From Sulfuricurvum sp. (GTDB lineage: Bacteria > Campylobacterota > Campylobacteria > Campylobacterales > Sulfurimonadaceae): a DNA stretch of 8,506 nucleotides. Shown one piece after another: positions 1 to 5,937 of the stretch. Made by a program: the position numbers and the translations under genes. Within the stretch, counting starts at the first letter, position 1, and each line of letters begins with the position of its first letter. The stretch spans positions 1-8,506 of the forward strand of contig DZBC01000093.1 of assembly GCA_022729835.1 (NCBI GenBank), read 5' to 3'. The notes beneath the pieces were generated by a model. That model made no database searches, was not told where the DNA came from, and worked only from the letters and a program-made list of their open reading frames with translations.

Positions 1-2
1 GC

Positions 3-596
3 GGGAGAAACGAGAACGCGCCCGATGGCGCGCCCACCCAAACCATCGCCCGCGCACTGGGCTTTGAGGTGACACCAGAGCATTTCACGCGCCTGATTAG
101 CGAAAATGCTTTGCTAGAACCCTTCACCATTGAAGTGATCCCCCCGCTCTTTCCGCGTGTTGAAACGCCGCTGATTTCCGAAGCGCCCAAGGTGCTTCAC
201 GGCGGTGGTGAAGCAGTTGTCAAAGAGGAGAAACCAAAAAGTGAGGTTTCGCCCCAAAGAAGCACCGAAGGCTTGATCAGTATCGATCAGTTTTTTGCCA
301 CCTCTTTGCGCATCGGTTTGGTGCTTGAAGCCGAGATCGTCCCAAAAAGCGACCGTCTTCTCAAACTTCAGGTCGATGTCGGCGACGCCGCTCCGCGCCA
401 GATCATCGCGGGGATTCGCGAGTTTTATGCTCCAGAAACGCTGGTGGGGTCGCAAGTCTGCGTGGTGGCCAACCTCAAACCGGCAAAGCTGATGGGCATG
501 CTCTCTGAGGGGATGCTGCTGGCGGCCAAAGATGAGAGCGGTCTGTGCCTCATCCGCCCCGAAAGCCCCAAAATGATCGGCACTCTGATCCGCTAG
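3..596 (+). CDS. metG: Methionyl-tRNA synthetase, C-terminal part (5' partial)
   Basis: This is the end of a class I aminoacyl-tRNA synthetase that charges tRNA-Met in the cytoplasm. The reading frame runs in from before the window, so the HIGH and KMSKS catalytic motifs are not visible. The stretch ending in IARALGFEVTPEHF matches the end of the anticodon-binding helical domain, followed by a PPLFPR segment typical of MetG. A charged linker (about bases 180-270) leads into a C-terminal tRNA-binding OB-fold from ISIDQF onward, with LRIGLVLEAEIVPKSDRLL, IIAGIREFY and ANLKPAKLMGMLSEGM. This is the EMAP/Trbp111-like module that also dimerises many bacterial MetRS. The first 35 or so bases translate into residues (GRNENAPDGAP) unlike the hydrophobic helix expected there, so the window edge may hold an error or junction. 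The TAG stop overlaps the next start. Confidence 0.9.
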   Translation, partial: GRNENAPDGAPTQTIARALGFEVTPEHFTRLISENALLEPFTIEVIPPLFPRVETPLISEAPKVLHGGGEAVVKEEKPKSEVSPQRSTEGLISIDQFFATSLRIGLVLEAEIVPKSDRLLKLQVDVGDAAPRQIIAGIREFYAPETLVGSQVCVVANLKPAKLMGMLSEGMLLAAKDESGLCLIRPESPKMIGTLIR

Positions 597-1600
597 TGCA
601 TCTGCATAACGTCATCGGTCTCACCCACGGTGTGCTGCGCAGCAATCCGACCGTTTCGATCTTTGAAGGGATTGTGATTGACCCTAAGCGGGTGAAGCGT
701 GGTGTGTTGTTTGTTGCGCTCAACCCCTATGATGTCCCCCAGGCCCTTTCCAATGGTGCGTATGGAGTACTCTTTGAGCGCAATGTATCCGTCGTTGATG
801 ATGATGCGGCGTGGATTGAGGTTGAGGATATCTATGCGGCGCTGATGCGGCTGATGCGCTTTGTGCTGCTTGATAAGGAGTTGCACGCCTTTACATGTAA
901 CCCAATTACCTTGCAAATTGCCAAACAGTTGATTCTAGAAGGGGATTGTCTGATTTTGGAAGGCTCCTTGCCAGAGAGCTTCGATAAGCTCATGAATGCC
1001 CCATACGGTGCAACCCTACTTTTTAGCGAACGGGAGATGCGCAGTGGCCTTTTCACCGAGGTGCATTCCATGCCCAAACGTATCGATGCAGGGATCGAGA
1101 TTTTGGAGCAGACCCTTTTTGAGACCTCCTTTATCTACCGCGACCGCTATTTTGAGCGCCAACTTCTCTCCCCTTTTTTCATCCCCTATCTTGAAGTGCT
1201 GTTGCAGCTTTTGCATGAGCAGGGCATCGGCTACAAGATTCGTCCTTTTGCTTCGCTAAAGCATTTTCAGCCCGTTTTCGTCAATGCGGCGTTGCAGCCT
1301 AAGGAGTTTGGTGGAAGCGAGCGCGTCATTATTTTTGAGAGCGATTTCTCCTTGATACCGCATCAGATGGAGTTTATCGCCAAGCAGGCGTCGTGGGCCC
1401 GTATCCGCTATTTTCTGCCACAAGCGCACCAAAACGGCGAAGTGTGTGATGATATTATATGGTATGAGAATACGACAGCCCTACTCTACGCCCTGCACCA
1501 TGAACGTTACCACTTCGCTCTGGTCGCCGGATGCGACAAAAGCGTTTTGGAACGTCACGAACACCCCATGAAGGGGCAACAAAGATTGTTTGAGGAGTGA
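596..1600 (+). CDS. Mur-ligase N-terminal-domain-like protein, function unknown
   Basis: A 334-residue protein whose exact role I do not recognise. Residues 20-62 (ending GVLFVALNPYDVPQALSNGAYGVLFE from residue 36) resemble the N-terminal UDP-binding domain of MurE/MurF ligases, which have 'DSR-v-pG-lFvAl-G ... A-e-GA-avl-E'. However, I find no GxxGKT ATP-binding loop and no recognisable central or C-terminal ligase domain, so it should not be called an active Mur ligase. The rest is an alpha/beta-looking soluble sequence with no signal peptide or membrane segment. I chose the GTG at 596 because it overlaps the metG stop (TAGTG) and directly precedes the conserved region. An upstream GTG at 545 would add 17 unlikely proline-rich residues inside metG. 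The stop overlaps the next ORF (TGATG), so the gene is probably co-translated with both neighbours. Confidence 0.7.
   Translation: MHLHNVIGLTHGVLRSNPTVSIFEGIVIDPKRVKRGVLFVALNPYDVPQALSNGAYGVLFERNVSVVDDDAAWIEVEDIYAALMRLMRFVLLDKELHAFTCNPITLQIAKQLILEGDCLILEGSLPESFDKLMNAPYGATLLFSEREMRSGLFTEVHSMPKRIDAGIEILEQTLFETSFIYRDRYFERQLLSPFFIPYLEVLLQLLHEQGIGYKIRPFASLKHFQPVFVNAALQPKEFGGSERVIIFESDFSLIPHQMEFIAKQASWARIRYFLPQAHQNGEVCDDIIWYENTTALLYALHHERYHFALVAGCDKSVLERHEHPMKGQQRLFEE
891..900. repeat. TTACATGTAA palindrome, exact copy
   Basis: A perfect 10-base palindrome inside the Mur-like gene. It is read as ..T ACA TGT AA., giving Thr-Cys-Asn. It is one of eight sites in the window that share TACATGTA. Confidence 0.85.
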
Positions 1601-1602
1601 TG

Positions 1603-2736
1603 ATGAATCGACGTATGTTTTTTCAGGCCACGGCGGCGCTTTCTGGAACCTTACTGGTGCAGGGATGCAACAGCAGCGGTCGTCAGGCCATCGATGAAAG
1701 CAAGCAACATGAGCTTAAAAGCAGCGCCCAAAAAGGGGTCAATGTCAACCGTAGCCTCAAAGTGACGCTCAAACTCGCCACCAGTTGGCCCTCTGGTTTT
1801 CCGATTATGGGCACGGGTGTTGAGCGCTTTGTGCAGAGGGTGTATCGTGCCAGCGGCGGAACACTGGAGATCAAACTTTTCCCAAAAGATACGCTGATTC
1901 CGGCCCTTGCGGTTTTTGACGCCGCATCAAATGGACAGATCGACTGTTTTCATTCAGGTCCTTACTACTGGAAAGGTAAAAACAGCGCATTTTCTCTTTT
2001 TAGCGGTGTCCCTTTCGGCTTTACGGCCGAAGAGATCAACTCATGGATGTTCTTTGGCGGAGGTTTAGAGCTGTGGCGCGAGCTCTACGCACAACACAAC
2101 CTCTACCCCTTTGTCGGAGGAAATACCAACATCCAGATGGGCGGCTGGTTTCGCAAACCGATCCATTCGCTCGATGATCTACGAGGGCTGAAAATGCGCA
2201 TCCCCGGTCTTGGCGGCGAGCTCTTTTCGGAGCTGGGCGTGAATCCTGTCTTGTTGCCTGCGGGGGAGATCTATACGTCGCTAGAGCGCGGCGTGATCGA
2301 TGCGACCGAGTGGGTCGGGCCTGCACTTGATCTGAAGATGGGCTTTTACAAGGTTGCGCCCTACTACTACGCGGGGTGGCATGAGCCGGGTTCCATCCTC
2401 GAACTTTCCTTTAACAAGCGCACATGGGAGAAGCTCTCTGATGAGCATCAAGCCATCATCGAGATGGCGGCAAATGACCTCAATGCAACCATGACGACCG
2501 AATTTCACGCCCGAGATATCGAAGCACTCAAAGCGCTCAAAACCCTTGGTGTTCAGATCGGTTCCTATCCAAGCGATGTGATTGAAGCGGGCAAAAAGGC
2601 GCTGGAGGTCGTGGTGAAGCGATTAGGGGATCAAAATGCAGATTTTGCCCGCATCTATGATCACGCGAAGCACTATCTCGAAGACTCCAAGGCTTGGAGT
2701 GAAGTTAGTCTTAAAAACTTTCTGAATATTCGATAG
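1603..2736 (+). CDS. TRAP transporter substrate-binding protein, DctP/TakP type, Tat-lipoprotein-like
   Basis: Extracytoplasmic receptor of a tripartite ATP-independent periplasmic transporter, which captures an organic acid for sodium-driven uptake. The N-terminus NRRMFF followed by a hydrophobic stretch and LVQGC (Cys22) looks like a twin-arginine signal ending in a lipobox. A hydrophilic linker to about residue 50 could tether the receptor to the membrane. The mature fold has the family signatures MGGWFRKPI, LRGLKMRIPGLGGE (Arg199), LPAGEIYTSLERGVID and ATEWVGP (Glu236-Trp237). In the family the Arg of MRIPG contacts the ligand carboxylate. The MRIPGLGGE and EWVGP wording fits the TakP 2-oxo-acid branch, so pyruvate or another 2-oxo acid is a reasonable guess. 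The start at 1603 has GAGGAG (1592-1597) five bases upstream; ATG 1600 is the alternative. No DctQ or DctM permease gene is adjacent. Confidence 0.88.
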   Translation: MNRRMFFQATAALSGTLLVQGCNSSGRQAIDESKQHELKSSAQKGVNVNRSLKVTLKLATSWPSGFPIMGTGVERFVQRVYRASGGTLEIKLFPKDTLIPALAVFDAASNGQIDCFHSGPYYWKGKNSAFSLFSGVPFGFTAEEINSWMFFGGGLELWRELYAQHNLYPFVGGNTNIQMGGWFRKPIHSLDDLRGLKMRIPGLGGELFSELGVNPVLLPAGEIYTSLERGVIDATEWVGPALDLKMGFYKVAPYYYAGWHEPGSILELSFNKRTWEKLSDEHQAIIEMAANDLNATMTTEFHARDIEALKALKTLGVQIGSYPSDVIEAGKKALEVVVKRLGDQNADFARIYDHAKHYLEDSKAWSEVSLKNFLNIR

Positions 2737-2781
2737 TTTCAAGTCAAATTTGTTATTGTATTCAAAATTTTGGAGGTTTAC
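2737..2781 (+). promoter_or_regulatory. AT-rich leader with strong ribosome binding site before the csgG-like gene
   Basis: A 45-base gap, clearly richer in A+T than its surroundings. It ends in GGAGG at 2772-2776, five bases before ATG 2782. This ribosome binding site decides the start: the in-frame TTG at 2770 overlaps GGAGG and is rejected. The AT-rich stretch may hold a promoter, but I see no convincing -10/-35 pair, so transcription could also continue from the TRAP gene. Confidence 0.4.
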
Positions 2782-3711
2782 ATGCGCACGCTTTTTGCTC
2801 TCTTATTGGTACTAATGGTTTCGCTTCAGGCGGATGATTATGATATTCCAGCACCGCCTGAGGGCACGCTCAAGTACAGCGTCACTGTCACCAAGTTTGA
2901 CAACGAAGCTGGATGGGGCGGTAAATGGAGTATCGGCGAGGGCATGACCACCATCATGACCGATATGCTCAATCAGTCGGGATGGTTCATCACTCTTGGT
3001 GATGATGAGATGCGCAAAGCGGCGATGCAAGAGCAGGATTTTAATGCCGCAGGTCGCACTGCAGGGGGTAAAAAAACTGCCAAAATGGGACGTATGACCC
3101 CGGCACAACTACTGCTTCGTGGCTCCATCACCCATGTGCAGGAGACTGGTAGCAAAGAGGGTGGACTCAATTTTATGGGTGTTTCGGTTGGGGGCGATAC
3201 CGGATCGGCGGAAATTAATTTCACCATTTACATCATCGACAGTCAGACGGGTCAGGTTGTCGCTTCTAAAAGCGTCATCGGTGAATCAGGCAAGCGGGGC
3301 TTCAAGTTGGGATATCACGGCTCTGCATTGGGTGGTCTCACCGGCGGTTTTGGCGGCGAAGATGCCGACAACGTAGGACAGGCCGCACAAGATGCCGTCG
3401 GAAAAGCACTCGCTTTTTTGATCACTCAGCTTGGTAGTATCGCGTGGGAAGGTTCGGTTATGATGGTCAAAGGCAACAGCGTGATTATCAATCGCGGTGA
3501 ACGCGAAGGCGTTAAAGCGGGAACAACGTTTAATGTGGGCGAAGTCGAAGAACTGGTTGATCCAGATACCGGCGAAGTGCTCGATGTGGATATGAACGTG
3601 GTGGGCAGCGTTAAAGTAAACAGCGTGAAAGAGAAGATTGCCTACGCCGATATCATCAGCGGTGCAGGTGCGATTACCAAAGGCATGAGCGTTCTGCCGA
3701 CACAAAAGTAG
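2782..3711 (+). CDS. CsgG-family secreted protein
   Basis: A 309-residue exported protein. Residues 1-17 (MRTLFALLLVLMVSLQA) form a signal peptide with no cysteine at the cleavage point, so unlike curli CsgG and most relatives it should not be lipidated. The CsgG-type core follows: VTKFDNEAGWGGKW, GEGMTTIMTDMLNQSGWF, an EQDF segment, then LLLRGSITHVQE, corresponding to the family pattern of a short-named protein, L-t--L---g-f, v-Eq, and the lltGsit strand. The C-terminal third (from WEGSVMMVKGNSVIINRG) resembles the C-terminal module of FlgT-like proteins, with INRGEREGVKAGTTF and VDPDTGEVLD. No curli subunits or csgEF are present nearby, so a role in amyloid secretion is not supported. An outer-membrane or periplasmic assembly role is more neutral. 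It has its own leader and ends in a shared terminator. Confidence 0.82.
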   Translation: MRTLFALLLVLMVSLQADDYDIPAPPEGTLKYSVTVTKFDNEAGWGGKWSIGEGMTTIMTDMLNQSGWFITLGDDEMRKAAMQEQDFNAAGRTAGGKKTAKMGRMTPAQLLLRGSITHVQETGSKEGGLNFMGVSVGGDTGSAEINFTIYIIDSQTGQVVASKSVIGESGKRGFKLGYHGSALGGLTGGFGGEDADNVGQAAQDAVGKALAFLITQLGSIAWEGSVMMVKGNSVIINRGEREGVKAGTTFNVGEVEELVDPDTGEVLDVDMNVVGSVKVNSVKEKIAYADIISGAGAITKGMSVLPTQK

Positions 3712-3727
3712 GCTTGGCGCCTACTTT
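3705..3727. terminator. Bidirectional terminator hairpin spanning both convergent stop codons
   Basis: The 9-base arm AAAGTAGGC (3705-3713) pairs perfectly with GCCTACTTT (3719-3727) around a 5-base loop. The plus-strand TAG stop (3709-3711) and the minus-strand TAG stop (3721-3723) both lie in the stem. There is no long T-run on either side: the plus strand continues GAAATAAT, and the minus strand has ACTTTTGTGT. Termination strength is therefore uncertain, but the position between convergent genes is what a two-way terminator would occupy. Confidence 0.7.
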
Positions 3728-4056
3728 GAAATAATCAAGGTATTGGTTTTTTGCAGATTTTCCAGCCGCGCTTTGTTATAGGCTTTGATCTGCGCCATAA
3801 CATCTTCTGACGCGCTCTGCGTCAATGAAAAGGTATCAAAACTCCCTCTACCGTTTTTGACCAACATCTGCTTGAGCTTGCGCTGAGCGTCGGTTGGGTC
3901 GATACACGATCCGCTTTCGATTTTGGATACATCCACCATATCGACGCTCGCAAAGCCCCGCTCTCCATTGCACTGCATCGTTTCAAACACTACCGTAAAG
4001 TCCGAAGCCGCAACCATCGCTGCCGCCACACTCCAGAGGATGAAGGCTCTCATCAT
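3721..4056 (-). CDS. Small secreted protein, unknown function
   Basis: A 111-residue protein I do not recognise. The N-terminus MMRAFILWSVAAAMVAAS is a clear Sec signal peptide with likely cleavage near VAAS-DF. The mature part, about 93 residues, is hydrophilic. It has two cysteines (in MQCNGERGF and SGSCIDP) that could form a disulfide in the periplasm, and a lysine-rich, probably helical C-terminus (IKAYNKARLENLQKTN). I chose ATG 4056 because AGGAG (minus strand, 4066-4062) lies five bases upstream. ATG 4053 is equally possible; GTG 4062 overlaps the ribosome site. It is the last gene of the minus-strand run, 27 bases after the YgjP-like gene, and may also have its own promoter (TATAAT at the preceding stop). 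The stop lies in the shared terminator stem. Confidence 0.72.
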   Translation of the reverse strand: MMRAFILWSVAAAMVAASDFTVVFETMQCNGERGFASVDMVDVSKIESGSCIDPTDAQRKLKQMLVKNGRGSFDTFSLTQSASEDVMAQIKAYNKARLENLQKTNTLIISK

Positions 4057-4082
4057 GTACACTCCTAATGTGATATCGTGTG

Positions 4083-4088
4083 ATTATA
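4083..4088 (-). promoter_or_regulatory. Candidate -10 box (TATAAT) for the small secreted gene
   Basis: On the minus strand TATAAT overlaps the TAA stop of the YgjP-like gene, 26 bases before ATG 4056. I see no good -35 box, but Campylobacterota housekeeping promoters often lack one. This would let the small secreted gene be expressed separately from the queC run. Confidence 0.35.
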
Positions 4089-4713
4089 GCTTAGTTTGAC
4101 GCAGTTCCTTACGCAACATCACCCCTTCGGGAATGAAGCCATGCAAAAGATCGTAAAAGTCGCGCGAGTGGTTCATGTGGCGCAGATGACAGAGCTCATG
4201 GGCGATCACATAACGGCGTAGTTCGGGGCGTAGCTTGAGCAGATGGGTGTTGAGGGTGATGCAACCTTTGGCGTTACAGTTGCCCCATTGTCGTTTGAGT
4301 TTGCGTATTCTTAGCGCTGAGGGGGTAAGGCCAAGCTCTTGGGAGAGTCCATAGAGTTCTTGGGGGAGCAGCATTTTGGCTTTCGCGATGTAAAAGCGTT
4401 CAATCAAAAGGGGGTGAGTTTGGACGGGTGCTTCGAGTATTTGTGCATGTAAACGGGGAAAAGCACTCAAGGGTTGTACTAATCCCTCAAACAATAGCAT
4501 CGAAGGATCAAGGGTCGGGCTATGGGCTTCAAGCGCCGCTCTTTTGGCATGAATCCACTCCATCTTTTGGTGTAGTAACGTGCGGATAGCGCTTTCACGT
4601 ACCAGCGGTGTCGAGAGCCGCACATGCCCGTTTGAACCGATACGCAGATAGCTGTTGCGGTTGCGTCTGCTGATAGTAACGGTGATCAACACCCCTTCTA
4701 GTTCAATCTGCAT
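4084..4713 (-). CDS. YgjP-like zinc metallopeptidase-domain protein
   Basis: A 209-residue protein of the YgjP/DUF45 family, predicted zinc-dependent hydrolases related to WLM/SprT-type peptidases; the substrate is not established. The zinc site is visible near the C-terminus: HELCH (residues 172-176) followed by His182 in HMNHSRDFY, giving the HExxH-x5-H arrangement. Upstream are the usual family features: SRRNRNSYLRI near residue 16, LRIRKLKRQWGNCNAKG about 35 residues before the zinc motif, and LNTHLLKLRPELRRYVIAHE. No signal peptide is seen, so it is cytoplasmic. The longer frame begins at 4779, but ATG 4713 starts exactly at the conserved region and has AAGGA about eight bases upstream. 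That start overlaps the glycosylase gene by 11 bases, so the two are probably translationally coupled. Confidence 0.88.
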   Translation of the reverse strand: MQIELEGVLITVTISRRNRNSYLRIGSNGHVRLSTPLVRESAIRTLLHQKMEWIHAKRAALEAHSPTLDPSMLLFEGLVQPLSAFPRLHAQILEAPVQTHPLLIERFYIAKAKMLLPQELYGLSQELGLTPSALRIRKLKRQWGNCNAKGCITLNTHLLKLRPELRRYVIAHELCHLRHMNHSRDFYDLLHGFIPEGVMLRKELRQTKL

Positions 4714-5197
4714 CCAGTCGATCCTTGATGATGCGGTAGGCTTCAAGCTTACGTTCAAATGAGAGTGCGGCATGGGCACTTGAACTTGAGGGGAGTTTGT
4801 GAACCCTTACATGTAACGCGCCGAAGTGGCGCTTCCATCCGTTGTAGGCACTGGCACCGTTACAAAAAATATCGTTAATGCCCCTATGTCGGCCAAGCAG
4901 TACATCGATAGGGTTGGGTGCTGTACGGACAAGATTGGCATCGCTGGAGTTACCCTCTTTGCGCTCGATTGAACCGAAGATATCCCACAAGGCGATACCG
5001 TGATGGTGCAAAAAGGCGCGTTTGGTCTCAATGCGTTCAAGCGGTTCGTCAAAAAGACGCTCCATCAATCGCCAGAAATGGTTACGCGGATGCGCGTAAT
5101 AAAAACCCTCCTCAAAGGAGGCAATACTGGGAAAAGAGCCCAAAATCAACACTTTGGAGTCCGCGTCGATGATCGGATCAAAGGGATGCGCAAACAT
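4703..5197 (-). CDS. Hypoxanthine-DNA glycosylase (DNA-deoxyinosine glycosylase), UDG family 6
   Basis: A 164-residue uracil-DNA-glycosylase-fold enzyme predicted to excise deaminated adenine (hypoxanthine) from DNA, starting base excision repair. The N-terminal motif KVLILGSFPSIASFEEG followed by YYAHPRNHFW is the family-6 active site. By my count the conserved Asn of HPRN is residue 39, the same number I recall for the catalytic Asn of the archaeal prototype. LPSSSSAHA (C-terminal third) corresponds to the second motif, which ends in the typical S-S-x-A-H. Its size is normal. ATG 5197 is chosen because it overlaps the queC TAA stop by one base (TAATG) and leads straight into FAHPFDP. A longer frame to 5260 would run through queC. 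Its 3' end overlaps the YgjP-like gene. An in-gene palindrome at 4807-4816 encodes Leu-His-Val. Confidence 0.9.
   Translation of the reverse strand: MFAHPFDPIIDADSKVLILGSFPSIASFEEGFYYAHPRNHFWRLMERLFDEPLERIETKRAFLHHHGIALWDIFGSIERKEGNSSDANLVRTAPNPIDVLLGRHRGINDIFCNGASAYNGWKRHFGALHVRVHKLPSSSSAHAALSFERKLEAYRIIKDRLDAD
4807..4816. repeat. TTACATGTAA palindrome, exact copy
   Basis: A perfect palindrome inside the glycosylase gene, read on the minus strand as TTA CAT GTA (Leu-His-Val). The flanks CC..CG match those of the copies at 6274 and 7312. Confidence 0.85.
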
Positions 5198-5206
5198 TAC
5201 ATGTAG
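5197..5206. repeat. TTACATGTAG, near-exact palindrome at the queC stop
   Basis: Nine of ten bases match. On the minus strand it supplies the last two codons and stop of queC (TAC ATG TAA), and its last base is the first base of the glycosylase start codon. Confidence 0.8.
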
Positions 5207-5862
5207 GCAATGGGATCGATGGTACCGGCCTGCTCGAACCCCCGAAGCCGCAATCGACAACTGTCACATACGCCGCACGCCGCCTCTTCACTTTGATAAC
5301 AGCTCCAAGTGAGATGCAGCGGTACGTCGTATTCGATGGCACGTAGCACGATCTGCTCTTTGCGCAGATGTACGAGCGGCGTGGCGATGTGCAGCCGCGT
5401 TTGCTCTTTGGTGCCGAGGTTGATGGCGCGCTCCATCGCCTCGATATAGGCCTCACGACAGTCGGGATAACCGCTGCTGTCCTCCTCAACTACGCCGATG
5501 CTAATCGCTTCCGCACCCTCTTTTTCGGCGATGGCGGCGGCAATGGAGAGAAAAATACCGTTGCGAAATGGCACATAGGTGACGGGCACGCCCGGCTCAA
5601 TACCACCGATAGGTACCGCAATGGCATGATCGGTGAGCGCCGATGCGCCGATTTGAGCAAAAAAGGGCAGATCGATCTCAAAGCGCTTGCTCACTTCCAG
5701 AGCGTCGCAAAGGGCGCGAAAACACTCCAACTCCTTCTGCTGTGTGCGCTGATTGTAGTTGAAATGAAGCGCGACGATCTCGTAGCCTTGCGCGTGCATC
5801 ATATAGGCAGCGAGCGTAGAATCCATCCCGCCGCTCATGATGCAGAGTGCCTTTTTCCCCAT
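5197..5862 (-). CDS. queC: 7-cyano-7-deazaguanine (preQ0) synthase
   Basis: A cytoplasmic ATP-dependent ligase converting 7-carboxy-7-deazaguanine to preQ0, the precursor of queuosine in tRNA. The PP-loop is SGGMDST (residues 10-16). The zinc site is Cys188 plus the cluster Cys196, Cys199 and Cys202 in ACGVCDSCRLR, matching the spacing in characterised QueC. Other family signatures are HFNYNQRTQQKE, VTYVPFRNGIFLS and GVVEEDSSGYPDCR. The length of 221 residues is normal. ATG 5862 is preceded by GAGG with acceptable spacing, and the PP-loop follows directly. It is the first gene of a minus-strand run, with the glycosylase starting on its stop codon (TAATG). queD, queE and queF are not in the window. 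The C-terminal Tyr-Met-stop is written by the recurring TACATGTAA palindrome. Confidence 0.97.
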   Translation of the reverse strand: MGKKALCIMSGGMDSTLAAYMMHAQGYEIVALHFNYNQRTQQKELECFRALCDALEVSKRFEIDLPFFAQIGASALTDHAIAVPIGGIEPGVPVTYVPFRNGIFLSIAAAIAEKEGAEAISIGVVEEDSSGYPDCREAYIEAMERAINLGTKEQTRLHIATPLVHLRKEQIVLRAIEYDVPLHLTWSCYQSEEAACGVCDSCRLRLRGFEQAGTIDPIAYM

Positions 5863-5893
5863 AAACTACCTCATCATTTTTGTTGAAAGTCTA

Positions 5894-5903
5894 GTACATG
5901 TAA
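5894..5903. repeat. GTACATGTAA, near-exact palindrome in the divergent gap
   Basis: Nine of ten bases match. It lies 31 bases from the queC start and 34 from the phosphatase start, so this copy alone could also act as an operator. Confidence 0.75.
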
Positions 5904-5925
5904 GCTTGTAAGCCCCCTCTTTGGC

Positions 5926-5931
5926 TACAAT
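5926..5931 (+). promoter_or_regulatory. Candidate -10 box (TACAAT) just before the phosphatase start
   Basis: TACAAT ends six bases before ATG 5938, and no Shine-Dalgarno sequence is visible between them. If it is used, transcription would begin at or very near the start codon, giving a leaderless or very short-leader mRNA. The best -35 candidate, TTGTAA at 5906-5911, is only 14 bases away, so support is modest. Confidence 0.35.
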
Positions 5932-5937
5932 AACGCC

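Larger units (their letters stand above)
5863..5937. promoter_or_regulatory. Divergent intergenic region between queC and the phosphatase gene
   Basis: This 75-base gap must hold the promoters for both directions. It contains the only intergenic copy of the palindrome (5894-5903), roughly centred between the two start codons, and a TACAAT box for the plus strand. Confidence 0.6.

Noticed and set aside
545..595. Upstream GTG start for the Mur-like gene
   Set aside because: It adds a proline- and basic-rich tail inside metG with no family resemblance; the TAGTG overlap at 596 is better.
3066..3076. G-run followed by seven As in the csgG-like gene as a phase-variation or programmed slippage site
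   Set aside because: The reading frame is intact on both sides and encodes recognisable family sequence, and no alternative product is evident.
4443..4452. GTGCATGTAA in the YgjP-like gene, and TTTACATGCG at the csgG-like start, as further palindrome copies
   Set aside because: They break the TACATGTA core and match only partly, so they were not counted.
5368..5886. A 172-codon plus-strand open frame antisense to queC
   Set aside because: It is fully opposite a gene with an intact PP-loop and zinc site, its translation shows no family features, and it has no ribosome binding site.
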